Positions 30,166-43,100 of a stretch of 64,000 nucleotides of DNA are shown one piece after another. Where the stretch lies: contig OZ022578.1 of NCBI GenBank assembly GCA_963669155.1, positions 13,719,940-13,783,939 of the forward strand. The letters run 5' to 3'. The notes beneath the pieces are model-generated. The model searched no databases, was not told the origin of the DNA, and was given only the letters and a program-made list of their open reading frames with translations. The position numbers and the translations under genes are program-made. The number at the start of each line of letters is the position of its first letter. Positions within the stretch are counted from its first letter, which is position 1. The DNA comes from Arbacia lixula. Its lineage: Eukaryota > Echinodermata > Echinoidea > Arbacioida > Arbaciidae.

Positions 30166-31500
30166 ATTTATTTTAGGAAGTGTTCACTCAAAATGATTTT
30201 GAAAGTATATAGCATCAAATTACAGTAAGTGTGTAATTTACATAAGAATATGCCCCCCCCCCCCCATCGTACATGTACACTTTATTGCTTCCTACGCATT
30301 TTTGCCAGTACATTACCATCGCGTTCTAATAGGTAGGCCTAAGCGTTTTTGCCAGTGCGAGGAGTAACAAGATCACGGTGAGAATGGGCCACTAAAAATA
30401 CAGCTAGTCTGATCGATGTGGCGATGCCATCGGTCTAGATCCTATTTAATGATGAAAGACAACTTAGTAACTTATTTCAAAAGACAAGGTATTCATCCAG
30501 TGTATATTGCATGATAATAACCTTCTTAGTTGTGGTCATTAATGGTTGGGAAGTACTGAAGCATTCGTTTTTTTCATTATTTTTCTTAAATTGCAAATTG
30601 ATTTCCATTTTTCTTCAAATTTGTATGTAAGCTAGAGCAGTATCCCCGGCAAGTAAAAGGAGGGAGGCTAGCCACCACCAAGATGAAGGATGCAGACTAT
30701 CTATAGCTGTGAAGGGGACATTATTGTCTGTCCATGTCCTGGAAGAAGACAGGTTTGTAATTAAAATAATTTTCAATTCACTTTTCCATAGTCAATGCTG
30801 TGTACGAGCTCATATTCAATAAAGCTTTTGAATTGGAGTATTCGCAGTAACTATTAATTTTGAGAGAATGTTTTTAAAACTTAGGTGGATTGTTTATGCT
30901 TTCAGTTATTGCAACTCAAATTGATTGAAATTTGTTCAAATCATCAACAAAATAAGCATGCATGGGCCCATGACGTGGCAGTAATCGATTTTAGTCGTGT
31001 TCACGATCAATTCAAGTTTTGCCAAAATGACAGAATACATGCTTATGTATTGCTAATAACTTAAAAATAGCAATTACATCTATCATAATAATTTGGCACT
31101 CATGTTTGATACGTGTGCATATTAGTTTCAGAGGTATATTTTGCTGGATTCTGTTGGAATATATTTTAGTGCTCAACACGTCTACTTTACTTGGTTGTAA
31201 GAATGTGGGTTTATATTTTGAATAAATGTACTTTGTAGTTTTATTACACCCTTATAAAGTACATCCCTGGACGCCATGTTGTTTCCAACTTTCGAACGCA
31301 GATCCCTTGTTAGAACTTCGGTTGTGTGTTTTCTGTATTGTTTACAACGAAGAACGCTTTTCTGCTTTTCAGAGAAGGATAGAGAAAGTGTCATTCTGAG
31401 TATTACTGAGTACCAGTCAAGAAAATTATTGATCTTTATTTTTTTCAATAAATGAAATGAAAATAAAATTTACCATGCTTATCTAACAAATTTTATACAA
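30166..31500. other. Non-coding, end of unit A
   Basis: Still homologous to unit B up to about 30830 (window end in B). Contains a C-run near 30252. No gene seen. Confidence 0.65.
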
Positions 31501-31579
31501 GTGACTCCAATATCTATTCAACTGTGCTTAACTACAAACGGGAGTCGACTAAGACCATGAGAGCAAGAAAGTTCCAAAA

Positions 31580-31815
31580 TTGAGAGTGAGGGGGAGAGAG
31601 AGAGAAAGGAGGTGGGGGAGGGAGAGAGAGAGAGAGAGAGAGGGAGAGAGAAAAAAAAAGGTTGAGAAGGGAGAGAAAGGGGGTTGGAAAGGGATGGATA
31701 CTGAGCGAGAAAGGGGTTGGGGAAGGGAGGGGGAGAGAGAAAAAAGGGGGTGGACAAGGGAGAGAGAGACAGGCAGACAGAGAGGGGTTGGTGACTGGGT
31801 GGTGAAGGGAAAGAG
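31580..31815 (+). repeat. GA-rich purine tract
   Basis: Purine-rich with GAGAGA and GGGG runs. Different in layout from the 26259 array and not seen in the part of unit B available. The ORFs are artefacts. Confidence 0.8.
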
Positions 31816-32672
31816 AATTGAATTGGGATGTGCATGTACCTAGTCCAGAAAGAAAGACACGAGACTGAGAGCCCGAAAAGTTATACAGGAGAGCAAGGTT
31901 AGTTCAGAAATTGACAGAGAGAAAGAGAGAGAAATGGACGGATCGAAGCAACTAAGATTGGAATTAATGAAAGATGTGGAGAAACAGAATTATATGCTAG
32001 AATCAGATCAACATGTCATTTCCGATGGCCACAATAAACGTTGATTTAAGTGTGGTTTGCATCATTTCTCCTGTATTCCTTCTCTCCGCTCCTCTAGTTC
32101 TATGCATAACAAACATTGAGTATCGAATAATAAACAAAATCATCAGATTTTCATCTTGGACCAAGATGAGATTATGTCAAAAGCTTCGGAGACGGTGTTA
32201 CTATAAATCCTATAGCGCGCGCACAGTTTATACACACACAGCTGCGGTGCGGTCGAGAGCGCGGCACAAACAATGAAAACAACATGGCGTCAAATTCTGA
32301 GTTGACGCAATTCTTCTATACAGGGACACTAATAAGTATTCGGTGATGGCGCCCTCAGTGTTCCGACTTGGTGCCAAGTCACATTATTTGTATGTGATCT
32401 ATCGGCCACATTTCTTGTCCGAATTTATTTGAAAAAAAAAAAAAACTTGCTTTGGAGGATTATTATTATTTTTTTTTTATTTATTTATTTTTTTTTTTTT
32501 TTGGGGGGGGGGGGTGTCATTCTGCGTAACAATCGTTTTCAGTGACAGCGTCCTCATTGCTCCAATTTTTATAGGATGCCATGTCATATTTCTGCTTGTT
32601 TGTTTTTTTGCAGTTTGTCATAACAATTGGCACACAGAAGCAACATTAGAAGCGAAGATGCCTATTATTTTT

Positions 32673-32720
<48 letters not shown>

Positions 32721-33839
32721 TGTGGGGGTGTCTTTTTTGCCATGGTAGCAGTCACTATGACAATCCAATGTATCATGCTTACTTCATTCCAAGGTACATG
32801 TACATGTACAAGTAGCATAACACCGTGCTGTTCCCATATAGAAAAGATGTAGCTTGTTTTCTACTTGTTTGTTTCAAGTGTTAAAATAAACAGGCTCAAA
32901 GTTAGAGCCACTTGACCATTGGCACCCATCATATACTTCAGAGCAATCTGTCATACCAATAAAATACTGATTTGTCGATAGCTGTCAATATCGGTACAAT
33001 ATTTGTACCGACATAGCGACAGAGAATTTTCTTAATAACAGCCCTAGTGTGAGCTCTATATATCGCGATGATAGATGAAGCGGTGGGTTCGGAGGATACA
33101 TGTGTTCTAGTTGTACGAAGTGTTTACTCGAAATATTTTAGTACTTAAATTTGAAAGTATAAAGCTTACTGAATAGTGAATGAAAGCTTGCCATTGATGC
33201 TTTCTATACAGCAAAACAGTAATTGAATAGTCTTTCAAATGTCGGGCGCCTACATAAATGATAACACGTTAGCGATCCAGACATGCATGCCTTGCTTGTG
33301 CTATTGTTTCGTTCGTAAAAATGGTCTAAAATACCACACGAGCCTTTGGGGACCAGCAAGTTAGTTTTCCCCTTTTCTTCGCAACGATATTGGTGACTTG
33401 ACGTGAGTTTCGTGCTGATAACAATGGCCACATTGTGTATGCATCCATGGTAACGGTGTAAACAAGGATGTGTGAAACGTAGCTTTGTGTAAATATGCAT
33501 ATTTGTTGAATGAATCAATCAAATAAAACCACCTAATCCATACATGCATGAAATGATAAACCAATCAATAATTAAATTAGTTATCACACTAACGAGCCAA
33601 TCAACCACATAATTACTCACTTCAATCATTAATGATAATTGATGAAATATCCATTGTTAATTACATGGAGAGGCGATAAGCATCTTAATAATTACCTTTA
33701 TCTGTAAGCATATTTGAAGCCTGACATATCTTGACATGCTTCATGCATGCATATTTTTGAACCCTAATGATAACAAAGTGGATACTCGAATGACAAACTA
33801 ATGTTTAATTTTGTTCGTTTGTCTTTAACATTCTGGCTT
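31816..33839. other. Intergenic DNA upstream of CLCA-B
   Basis: No gene supported. Contains A, T and G homopolymers near 32433-32515 and a (TG)n tract. Single copy in this window. Confidence 0.65.
32674..32717 (+). repeat. (TG)n microsatellite
   Basis: About 44 bp of GT repeats. It makes Val-Cys ORFs that are not genes. Confidence 0.95.
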
Positions 33840-33957
33840 GTGGCGCGTTGCACTTCACCAAAGTGAAACACAGCGCTGAAAGACACCATTAGAGCTACTA
33901 CATACCTACTTGTTCGTCACGTCAGGAAAAACGAAACTCTAACATTGTAAAATAATC
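33840..33957 (+). promoter_or_regulatory. Putative 5-prime flank/UTR of CLCA-B
   Basis: 118 bp before the start codon. GGAAAAACGAAACT at 33925-33938 resembles an IRF/ISRE site with one mismatch to the usual pattern. No clear TATA box. Position -3 of the ATG is A. Transcription start unknown. Confidence 0.3.
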
Positions 33958-34122
33958 ATGATCTGGCGAAAGGGTGCGGTCTTTATTTTATTATTCATCT
34001 TCATTGTACCAATACTCGGACAGAAAAACACCATTACACTTCAAGATGGTGGGTACTCCAACGTTCTCATTGCCATAGATAAACAGGTGGAGGAAGACGT
34101 CACCATCTTAGACAATCTCAAG
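33958..34122 (+). CDS. CLCA: CLCA-B exon 1: signal peptide
   Basis: 55 codons from ATG. MIWRKG is followed by a hydrophobic run (AVFILLFIFIVPILG), a typical signal peptide with cleavage likely near G/Q. Then ITLQDGGYSNVLIAID, the family start of the mature protein. Donor AAG|GTAAGA, phase 0. Confidence 0.92.
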
Positions 34123-37100
34123 GTAAGACGTGCACATCATGATTTAAGCTCATCCACAATGTTTTACCTAAGATGCAACACGAAGAGCGAAAATTTGTTA
34201 CTGAATATCATCGAACCCGTGTTTTATTTCAGTGGAACAGTGTGTAGAGCAGTCAATCACTAATTGCAAAAGAAAATGTGAAATAGCCATGTTGTGTAAA
34301 AAAGGTATCTTCTATAACTTAGCCAAAATTGTCAAAAAATGCAGGGGTGGAAAGTGGTTTTCCAAAGTCTTTCGCAAAGGGACCTCAGAACAAACTGCTT
34401 TGGTGACTTTGAATATCTTTTTTTGTAGGTACCATCATAATAAATGTATTGAAAGATACATTTTTATGGTCAATTATCAATTTTGTTTGATATTTTTTGC
34501 TTGCCTTATATGGAAGCTCTGTGGGCGCTGGCAGCAGAGCAGGATCCCGGGTAGGTGTGACTGCTCTTGGGAGTGGATAGCGCAAACAGAGCGCTGCGAT
34601 AGCGCATTAACTGCACACAATATAAATGTAAATCTTAGAAATCCATAGTATTGCAATGAACGCAACATTAGCGTACTCTGGGCTACTGCCAAGTTACCTA
34701 GTGATTTGTAGGTCATGAAACTGCGCTTTAGTGGACATTTGTAAAGTTCAGGAACGCAAACTGTCGCCGTTTGAGCGCGGCCTGGTGTGGCAGACGTTTA
34801 AAGACGACTGTAAATTCATTATAACATATTTCTCAAAAATAGGTTGTATTAAGTTACATACTGCGTTCAGTATGTTCTGATCGATATAAACACAAATCAT
34901 TCCCCAAAGTAGTTGGCATATCCTCTGTTGTATCAAACTTATCCCTTACAAAAAAAATTGTCGACGCGCTAAGGCTGTGTACTTCTTTTTCTAATTCATG
35001 GTGCTCTTCCATGCTTTTCCCGACGTGTTTATAATGTGCACGTTTGTCACTTAATTTCTACAAAACATTTACTGAAAAATATTTCCATACATCATCACTA
35101 TTATAAACGTAATTCCCCGACAAACGCCAACATTTTCTTACAAAATCTTAGCGGCAAAAGTGTTGATATATTCTACGTTTACATTTTTTTGCTTATAACA
35201 AACAAACGACTCTTAAAATAATCGATATAAACAAGGGCATCATCACTTATCAATGCCGTGGTAGGTTACGTCATTACGGCAAAAAGTGTTTTGACCACTG
35301 CAGTAAAATTAACTGCACAGGCCTAAACTTCCCTCGTGCTAAACCAAGAGATTCCCATTGGCTTATTACACAGCCGTGACCATTGTGAATCACACATGTT
35401 CATTGACAAACCACAAGCTTAGGCGTATCTGCTAGAAACATCATGAATCATTAATGCTCGGTTGATGGCAGTAAATAGTGGATTGACAGCTGTTATGTAG
35501 AATGTGCGTTGTTTTATTCATAATTAATTATGTGATACACATATATTTAGGTAAAAATATGTCCACAAGTGAAAATTTCATTCGAGATTCCATGGATTAT
35601 TACAAAAGATAATAATTGATAAAATATCACGAAACCTGCGACTTAAATAATCAACATAATTTTACTTTATGATGCGTAAGTTTCAGTTTGATCGAGATTT
35701 GAGTCAAAAGATACTTATATGATTAGTATTTATACATCTTCCTCACCTCACCCTCGTGCAGTCCATGTTTACCGACGCGTCTGCACGTCTTTATAACGCG
35801 AGCAGACGACACGTCTACTGGAAGGAAATCAAGATTCTGGTTCCGTTTACGTGGTCTCGGAACAGCCAATACGAAAACACCTCTACGGAGTCCTTCCCTA
35901 GCGGCAACATGTGGGTGCGGAACGGCGATGGCTCTGATGGCTCTGATGAGCCAATAGTCGATTATTTAGGTGGGTGTGGCACGCGCGGACTCGCCATGCA
36001 GATGACGCCGAAGTTCATCAAGGACATCGCGTACCGAGAAGACAAATATGGACCGACCGGTGAGTGTACAAAACGCTACCCCCGCCTCCCCCCCCCCCCC
36101 CCCCACGTCATCTCGCGCTACCAACAGATACAACAATATCAACAATATTAAAAGTGAAATACCGTAACATACCAACGACAATGTTAACATCACATAAATG
36201 CAGCACACTAGCTGCGCATCCCCTTTCTTACACATACAGTAGGCTTTAAATTCAAATGAATGGAAAGGGGGTGGGAGGGGAACAACACATACTGATGAAA
36301 AAGAAACACAAAATCAAATTGAACATGTTTGTCGGTAACGTGTTTATTCACAACATAGTCCATTTCTTACGCTTTAGGGCTTGCATTGGACATATCCATT
36401 CCATGCTCCATAGTTTGACTTGTTGATATCTTTAAGAGACAATAATCTAATTGCAAAACACCGGACTGTAGATTAGCGAAGGGGCAATATCAAACCACTT
36501 CGATTGTCTGTCCCGTGTAAAGTACGTTTCTTTAAGTGCGATATGGAACAAATTTCAAAGCAAAGATAACGGTGAACTTTATTTAAGGTCGACATGTTTC
36601 AGTGCACGTAATTTAACCTTGAAAGATGGCATTGTACATTGTATCCTGTCCCGTGCCATCGTCCTCCGTGCAACACGCCGTTAATAAGCAAATAATCAAC
36701 GTCGGTGAAGGTAATGGGACGAACTATCACTTCCGAGGCGATCTGGATGTAGCTATCTTTCCGAAGCTTTTAGCTGAGGAAAGATAGCGTATACATTCAG
36801 ATCGCCGAGGAAGTGATAGTTCGTCTCATTGCCTGAAACCAAAAGTTGATTATTTGCTTTATTTTCCACATCGGATACCAACAATCTATAAAATAAATGA
36901 CAATTTAACGTACAAAAGCGTTCGTGTCGGTGCGGCTACATATTCACGCGACGCTCCGAAACCCGGAAGCAAATTGACTTTGTGCACGTTGCTATATAGA
37001 CCCTACAAATGCCAACTAACACTATGACATAGTGACGCTAATTTGTAAGATTTTGACGGAAAAGCAAGAAGTAATCGAAATTCTCTTACCTGTGCGGTAT

Positions 37101-40100
37101 CGGTGAGAACATAGATCCTCCGAGAATACTCTTCATGATTCTAATAAATTACAAGAAAGTGAAATTCTAGGTCAATTTTGGTGCGAGGTGGTAGAGAATT
37201 GCACACTTGCTTTGGTGAAATACTGTGTGGGGGAAATGGAAGGCTTGCACTGCTTTGTACGTACGCCCGCGGCGCGCAGCGCGCTATAACCAAAAATTTT
37301 AATTTCCACGTGCGCACCGCGGTGTCGTCTGCGCCGATAGTCCGAGCTACGCACTTTTATTTCGCGCGTACTCAAAATATTGATCACGCGTTAGGACTGT
37401 GAGGAGTGAAGAGATCAGCGAAACCAAAAAGTACTATCACCTAGAGTGTAACGAACTTTCCTTCTCAAAAAAGTACTATCACCTACAGTGTAACGAACTT
37501 CTCTTCTCAGGTGATCAGATGGGAAAAACTACGCTTCATCACGTGATCAACTCTTGACCAATCATATAGCAACATTTTTAGTATGTGGAATATAATATCA
37601 TCTACCCATTTCCTGTATTGTCCGTGTCCAGTTGGTTGGTGTACGTGTCCTTATACGATCTTGCCTCCTGGCTATATAACTTGCCTACCTCGATTTGTTT
37701 GGATTCTATCACCAACTTTCGTCATTCCCATTAAAGACAGAGTAATATAATTATACAACATAGAACCCCTAGGTTTTTGAAGTCTAGAGACAGGAGACCG
37801 CTGTCTGATACGGTTCGCACCACAGTGCATACGTTAAATGCGAGCATATACGACCGTTGCTCACTGACAGGGGCAGTACGATGAGAAATGTAGACTATGG
37901 TAGTACGGTCGCTTCTTTTCAAACGGAAGCAAGGATAGATCTTCTTTCCCTCAGATAAAACGTTTAGGCCTTGCTATAACTTATGTTGAGATGCACTAAC
38001 GCCCAATGTCAGTTTCAACACATTTTAATTGATTCGTACGCGGGGAGTCTGTGGCCTAGTATCACCTTTGTACAAAGTCAAATTGGAAAAAAAATATTTT
38101 TAAAATAAAACGGGTAGGCCTTGCTATAAATAACTCATTTTGAGACACCCAAACGCCCAATGTCTCTTTCGACACATTTTAATTGATTCGTACGCGGGGA
38201 GTCTGTGTCTTAATATCACCTTTGTACAAAGTAAAATTTGAAGAAAAAAAAATATTCGTGAAATAAAAAGTGTAGGCCTTGCTATAAATAATTCATTTTG
38301 AGACACCCTGACGCCCAATGTCTCGAGAGGTTTCACTAAAGTATTTGAACAGTATGTTGACCTTTGCTTCATTCAACTGTGTGCGTGCTTTGTTTCAGTT
38401 GCAAGCATTTGTTTAATAGTTCCGATATGTTTCATAATGTGTCCTTTCCTCCCAATCTGCGTGCGTCAACAGTAAAATGCACTGCTTTAGGGGCTTGTCC
38501 CTCTTAATATTGATTTATCAAATTTCCCCGCATCAACAAGTTAAATAATGTGTACCCTCCTGGCCTTAGTATGTCAGCGATTAGAAATGTTGTTTTCTTG
38601 TGTTTCCAAGTTTTTTTGTGAAAGTCTCCGGGGTTTTTTTGTCTTGTAACTCGGTCATTTCTAATAGCTTTGATTAATGATATTTTTCCCTCGAAATAAT
38701 AGTTCCCGTCATAAACTGCTCTCACCACTTTGATCCTGTACGTTCAGTTTTTGCTCATTTCGAACTGTCTTGGTTAATTCTGTTTACTGAATCTGATTAC
38801 GTGTTATCTTCTGCCTGTTCGATTGCAACATTTTTTCCCCTCATTCTCTTTTTTGGTTATCCCCTTTTTTGATGATTGTTCTTTCCCAATTGTATTCTAA
38901 TCTTTCGGCCACTAGACAATTATTTTATCAAAATATTCATCATCCACCAAGTCTTGCAGTTCTGAACACTTATTGCATTTCATGTTGTAATTAACATGGC
39001 TTGTTGGACAGTAAGTGGAAGTGGAACGGTGCAGTGGATCCTTCCTCTGACTCTAGATCCGGAGGGCATTGGGTTCGTTTTTAAGCAAAACATCGTAATA
39101 TTATCCACATGGCTGATTCGTACCTAGGAGAGAAACAGTAACCTGATAGGATCCTTTCACCCAATAATAACGCAGGGCCCTCGTGAAAAGCAGCATTATC
39201 ACTGATGAGGCTTCCATGTGTTTAATATTTCTTGTGGCGTTTCTGTATCCATATTTTCTTTGCAAAGTTCTGTATTCATGCTCACGTTGGCTTTTACACA
39301 GAAATAATCACATGTGGCAACCTTGGGTAGGTTACTGTGCCCACATCCATAAGTGTTTTTTTTTTTTGTCCCAAGTTATGATATGTTCTTTAAAAAAAAA
39401 AATGCTATATCACACTGTGGCACAATACGTATTTCATTTTGATGCGATGTGTTTCAATAAGACTCGCCGAAACAAGTGTATACAATTTCTCTAGACGGTC
39501 AATCTTTCAACACATTTTCTTTTATCCCTGATCATTCAGACAAGGTGCTAGTGAGGACCTGGGCGTACTACCGCTGGGGTTTGTTCAAAGAACATCACGA
39601 CGTCGGCGACGACACCGCTCCGGGCTACGACGTTCCCGGTGGCGAGGAAGGGACCCGTTGCTCATCAGCTATCAAAGGGACGTTCCAGCTACCCAACGGC
39701 CGGTCGTGCCAATGGAGGGACCCGGACTGTCGCTTCGTACCAGACGAAAATGGACAACGTGCCAGTGCATCGCTGCTATATGGCACCACGGACCAGCCAC
39801 ATATTGATTCAGTGAGTGCAGTCACCATCTTTGATACTGTGTTTAGTATGATGAATGATTGTGTTCCAAAAGACTCTGTAATTATGTTAATTGACAACGC
39901 TCTCCTCTAACATAAGATAAGACAATGTCCCGAACTCTGCATGCGTGACCAATCGTTACTCCATCCCAATACCACCCTCACCAACCTGCTGAGTGCCTAT
40001 GTAGCCTGGGGAGTGTTTCACCAAGCTGTTCGTAAGCTAGGACCGACTTCACGCACGACTGGTGACCCTTTCTTGTGCTCAAATCAGATTCTTAATGATT

Positions 40101-43100
40101 TTGGATCACCATCAGTTAATGTTGAAATCTGATCTTAATTCATTAAAATTCTTGTACAAGTGTTTGAATACAAAGCTTATGATTTTCACATTTGAATAGG
40201 ATTGTTGGAAATAAACTTACTTTATGTTAAAACAGTACCTGGGGGTTCTATGTTGAATATATTACTCTGTCTTTAATGGAAATGACGAAAGTTAGTGATA
40301 TATTCCAAACAAATGGAAAGAGGCAGGGAATATAACCAGGAGGAGAGATGGTATAAGGACACGGACACCAACCAACTGGACACGGACAATACAGGGGATG
40401 GATAGATGATATTAACGATGACGGCATGGGCCAGGATACAATGTACAATGCCCTATTTGAAGGTTAAATTACGTGCACTGAAACATGTCGGCCTTAAATA
40501 AAGTTCACCATTATCTTTGCTTTGAAATTTGCTCGATATCGCACGTAAATGAACGTAATTTACACGGGACCAGTCAAAATCTCATTTAGCACAAGAAAGG
40601 GTCACCAGTCGTGCTCTTAGCTTACAATCAGCTTGGTGAAACACTCCCTGAACACATACCACCTCCGATGTATAATACAACATTGACATCGTTCTCTTTC
40701 ACCCTGCCAGGCGTGTGCCTTGATCCGAAATGAGTTCGGAAGTTTAAAGCATTTAACAAACTACGGCAGACTCAACAATATTGCTGCATCTGTTTTTATA
40801 GTCCAATAAATTCAAGTTCCAAAGCTAACGATACGAAATCAAAACTATTCCACAGTCCGCGTGATCCAAGGCAACATTTTAAATCATGCGGCAAGACAAA
40901 ACAGAGAAGCATAATATATGTAAGTGGAATAATTCCGCTTGTCTCTCGCATTGCAGATTGACGAATTCTGTGACGACGACCCTTCCAATCCGTATAGTAT
41001 GCATAATCCGTTGGCGCCAAACTTGATGAACAAGCACTGCGATGCCAGCGCATGGACTGTCATGTCGAGGGATCCTGACTTCCAACATGGGGAACACGTC
41101 ATTTACGACACCACTCCGAGATTTATCGTTATGCAACAGCCAGTGAAGCGAAGTGTCGTACTAGTATTAGATATAAGCGGCAGTATGCAGGTGAGAAATG
41201 TGCGTTGCACACGAGTACGTACGTCAGTGGTGTAGATATATTGTTTGCATCCAGGTGTTTGGTGCGATTCCTAAAGTGTATTCATCACAAAAATTAAGAT
41301 TCTCCATACACATTACCACAACACCAAGCTATCAGAAGTAGAACCAACATGAACTAGAAGGATAAGTAGTTGTACGAATGAAACTAAAAGTCAGTGATTT
41401 AATTAATCTCGATCATGATTGGACAAATTGACATAAGAGAGCCTGCATTTTGTCTGTTTTATGTTGTTGTTAAAAGGAACTGAGAGTGGTCACGCATGGA
41501 TTATCTCATGAAACAATCCAGGCTACGTAAGTTGTCATTCTGGATGTAATGCTGGATTGCACCCAAATGGGACAAATTAGTTCGCAGGTCTATAGCTCGT
41601 TTCTTTCTTTCTCCCCAGCACGTATGCAAATTATTGGTAATTTAGCAATGATTGGTCACTATTTTGCATGTTGCCCTGGTCCGTTGAAAAGCCCACGAAG
41701 AAGGCTTGCTATGCACGTTACACGTTTTATTACACGACGTGTCATTCAATTTCATATGGCATATATGGTTGTGTCATTACAGGGCAACCGCTTCGACAGT
41801 ATGATTATGGCGTCCAACGACTACATTCGGAACATCATCCCAGACAACAGCCTCTTGGGGATTGTGGCGTTTCACACGAACTCCCAGATAAAGAGCAACC
41901 TGACTTTGATTGATGATGCAACTCGCCAAGGATTGGTCAATGTACTACCTTCGTCAACACTAGGGAGCACGTGTATTGGATGTGGGATACTATCAGGCAT
42001 TGACGTAAGTAAAGTTCAATTAGCTAATAACAGTAGATAACGTTCGTTCACAAGAAAACTTTTATCCACTACAGTCTTCCATCTGGATATAGCTCAAGTT
42101 TGAGATTAAAGTTTATTCTACACCACTAATGCAAATAAGGAACTTATCTTTTATTAAAATTGAAATAGCTAAAATACAGACAACATAACATACAATGAAA
42201 TTATAGCATTATAATCAAGTTAAATGAGAGAGCAGAGCGGTCCAAAAGAGCTGTGTAATCCCATTAAAGGACAATCTAGAACACGTTTACACATAAAACA
42301 GTTGAACAGGAACTAGTACAGCTGTTATAAACGTGTCTCAAATCGGTAGAGAGTGTAATCAATGATCATCATACTCATTTATAAATCGGATAAAAGTTCA
42401 AAAGCACTGTCCAGCTTGCCCTAAAATTATAAACCTTTAAATTATGTTAACACAACAGTTGTGCCTCTTGAACGTTATAAACTTGTTGCTATATCTCACG
42501 GTATGATTTCATTGTTTCTGTTTATATCAGGTGCTTGACACGTATTCTAAAGGTGGCTACATGATCCTCCTCAGTGATGGCGGCGAAAACGAATCACCTT
42601 ACATCAGAGACACTTATGCCGCGATCAATGCATCCGGGGTGATCATCGACACCATCACCATCAGCAACGCCGCCGATCAGCAAATGGAAGACCTATCAAA
42701 AACAACGGCAGGGAAGTCTTTTACGTGTTCGGACACCGACACCGTGACCTGTCTGACGCAAGCTTTTACGAGCACGGTCGCTGACAGGCCCGATGTTGGT
42801 GCCGAAACGGTGCCTGTCCAGGTAAACCAACATTGTAAAGTCATACAGATGCACATCACTCTTCTATTCACACAATAGGCTTTGAAATAAATGCAATGGG
42901 CTGTTACAGTCGCAGTAGTACATTTACACAAGGCGATATGCTGTCGTATAGATGTAATAATGTCTCATAATCACAGTTATAACCGTACAGAAACGATATA
43001 CGACGCACGACTTTGCATCAGCAGTTCTAACGGATGACATTACTGCTCTGAGCCAGAGCCAGATGTATATAGACATGGTAGAAAACAGCCAATGTGTAAC

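Larger units (their letters stand above)
3762..30830. repeat. Tandem segmental duplication, unit A
   Basis: This block aligns collinearly with 35655-64000. Homology starts near 3762 (intron 1 side of CLCA exon 2) and is still recognisable at 30830, where the partner reaches the window end. It contains CLCA exons 2-12 and the downstream repeats. Exons are about 80-100% identical and some 3-prime stretches are identical over hundreds of bases. The coordinate offset shifts at transposons present in only one unit. The true right end lies outside what can be compared here. Confidence 0.93.

Noticed and set aside
32514..32852. 112-codon ORF with Val-Cys repeats
   Set aside because: Generated by the (TG)n microsatellite.
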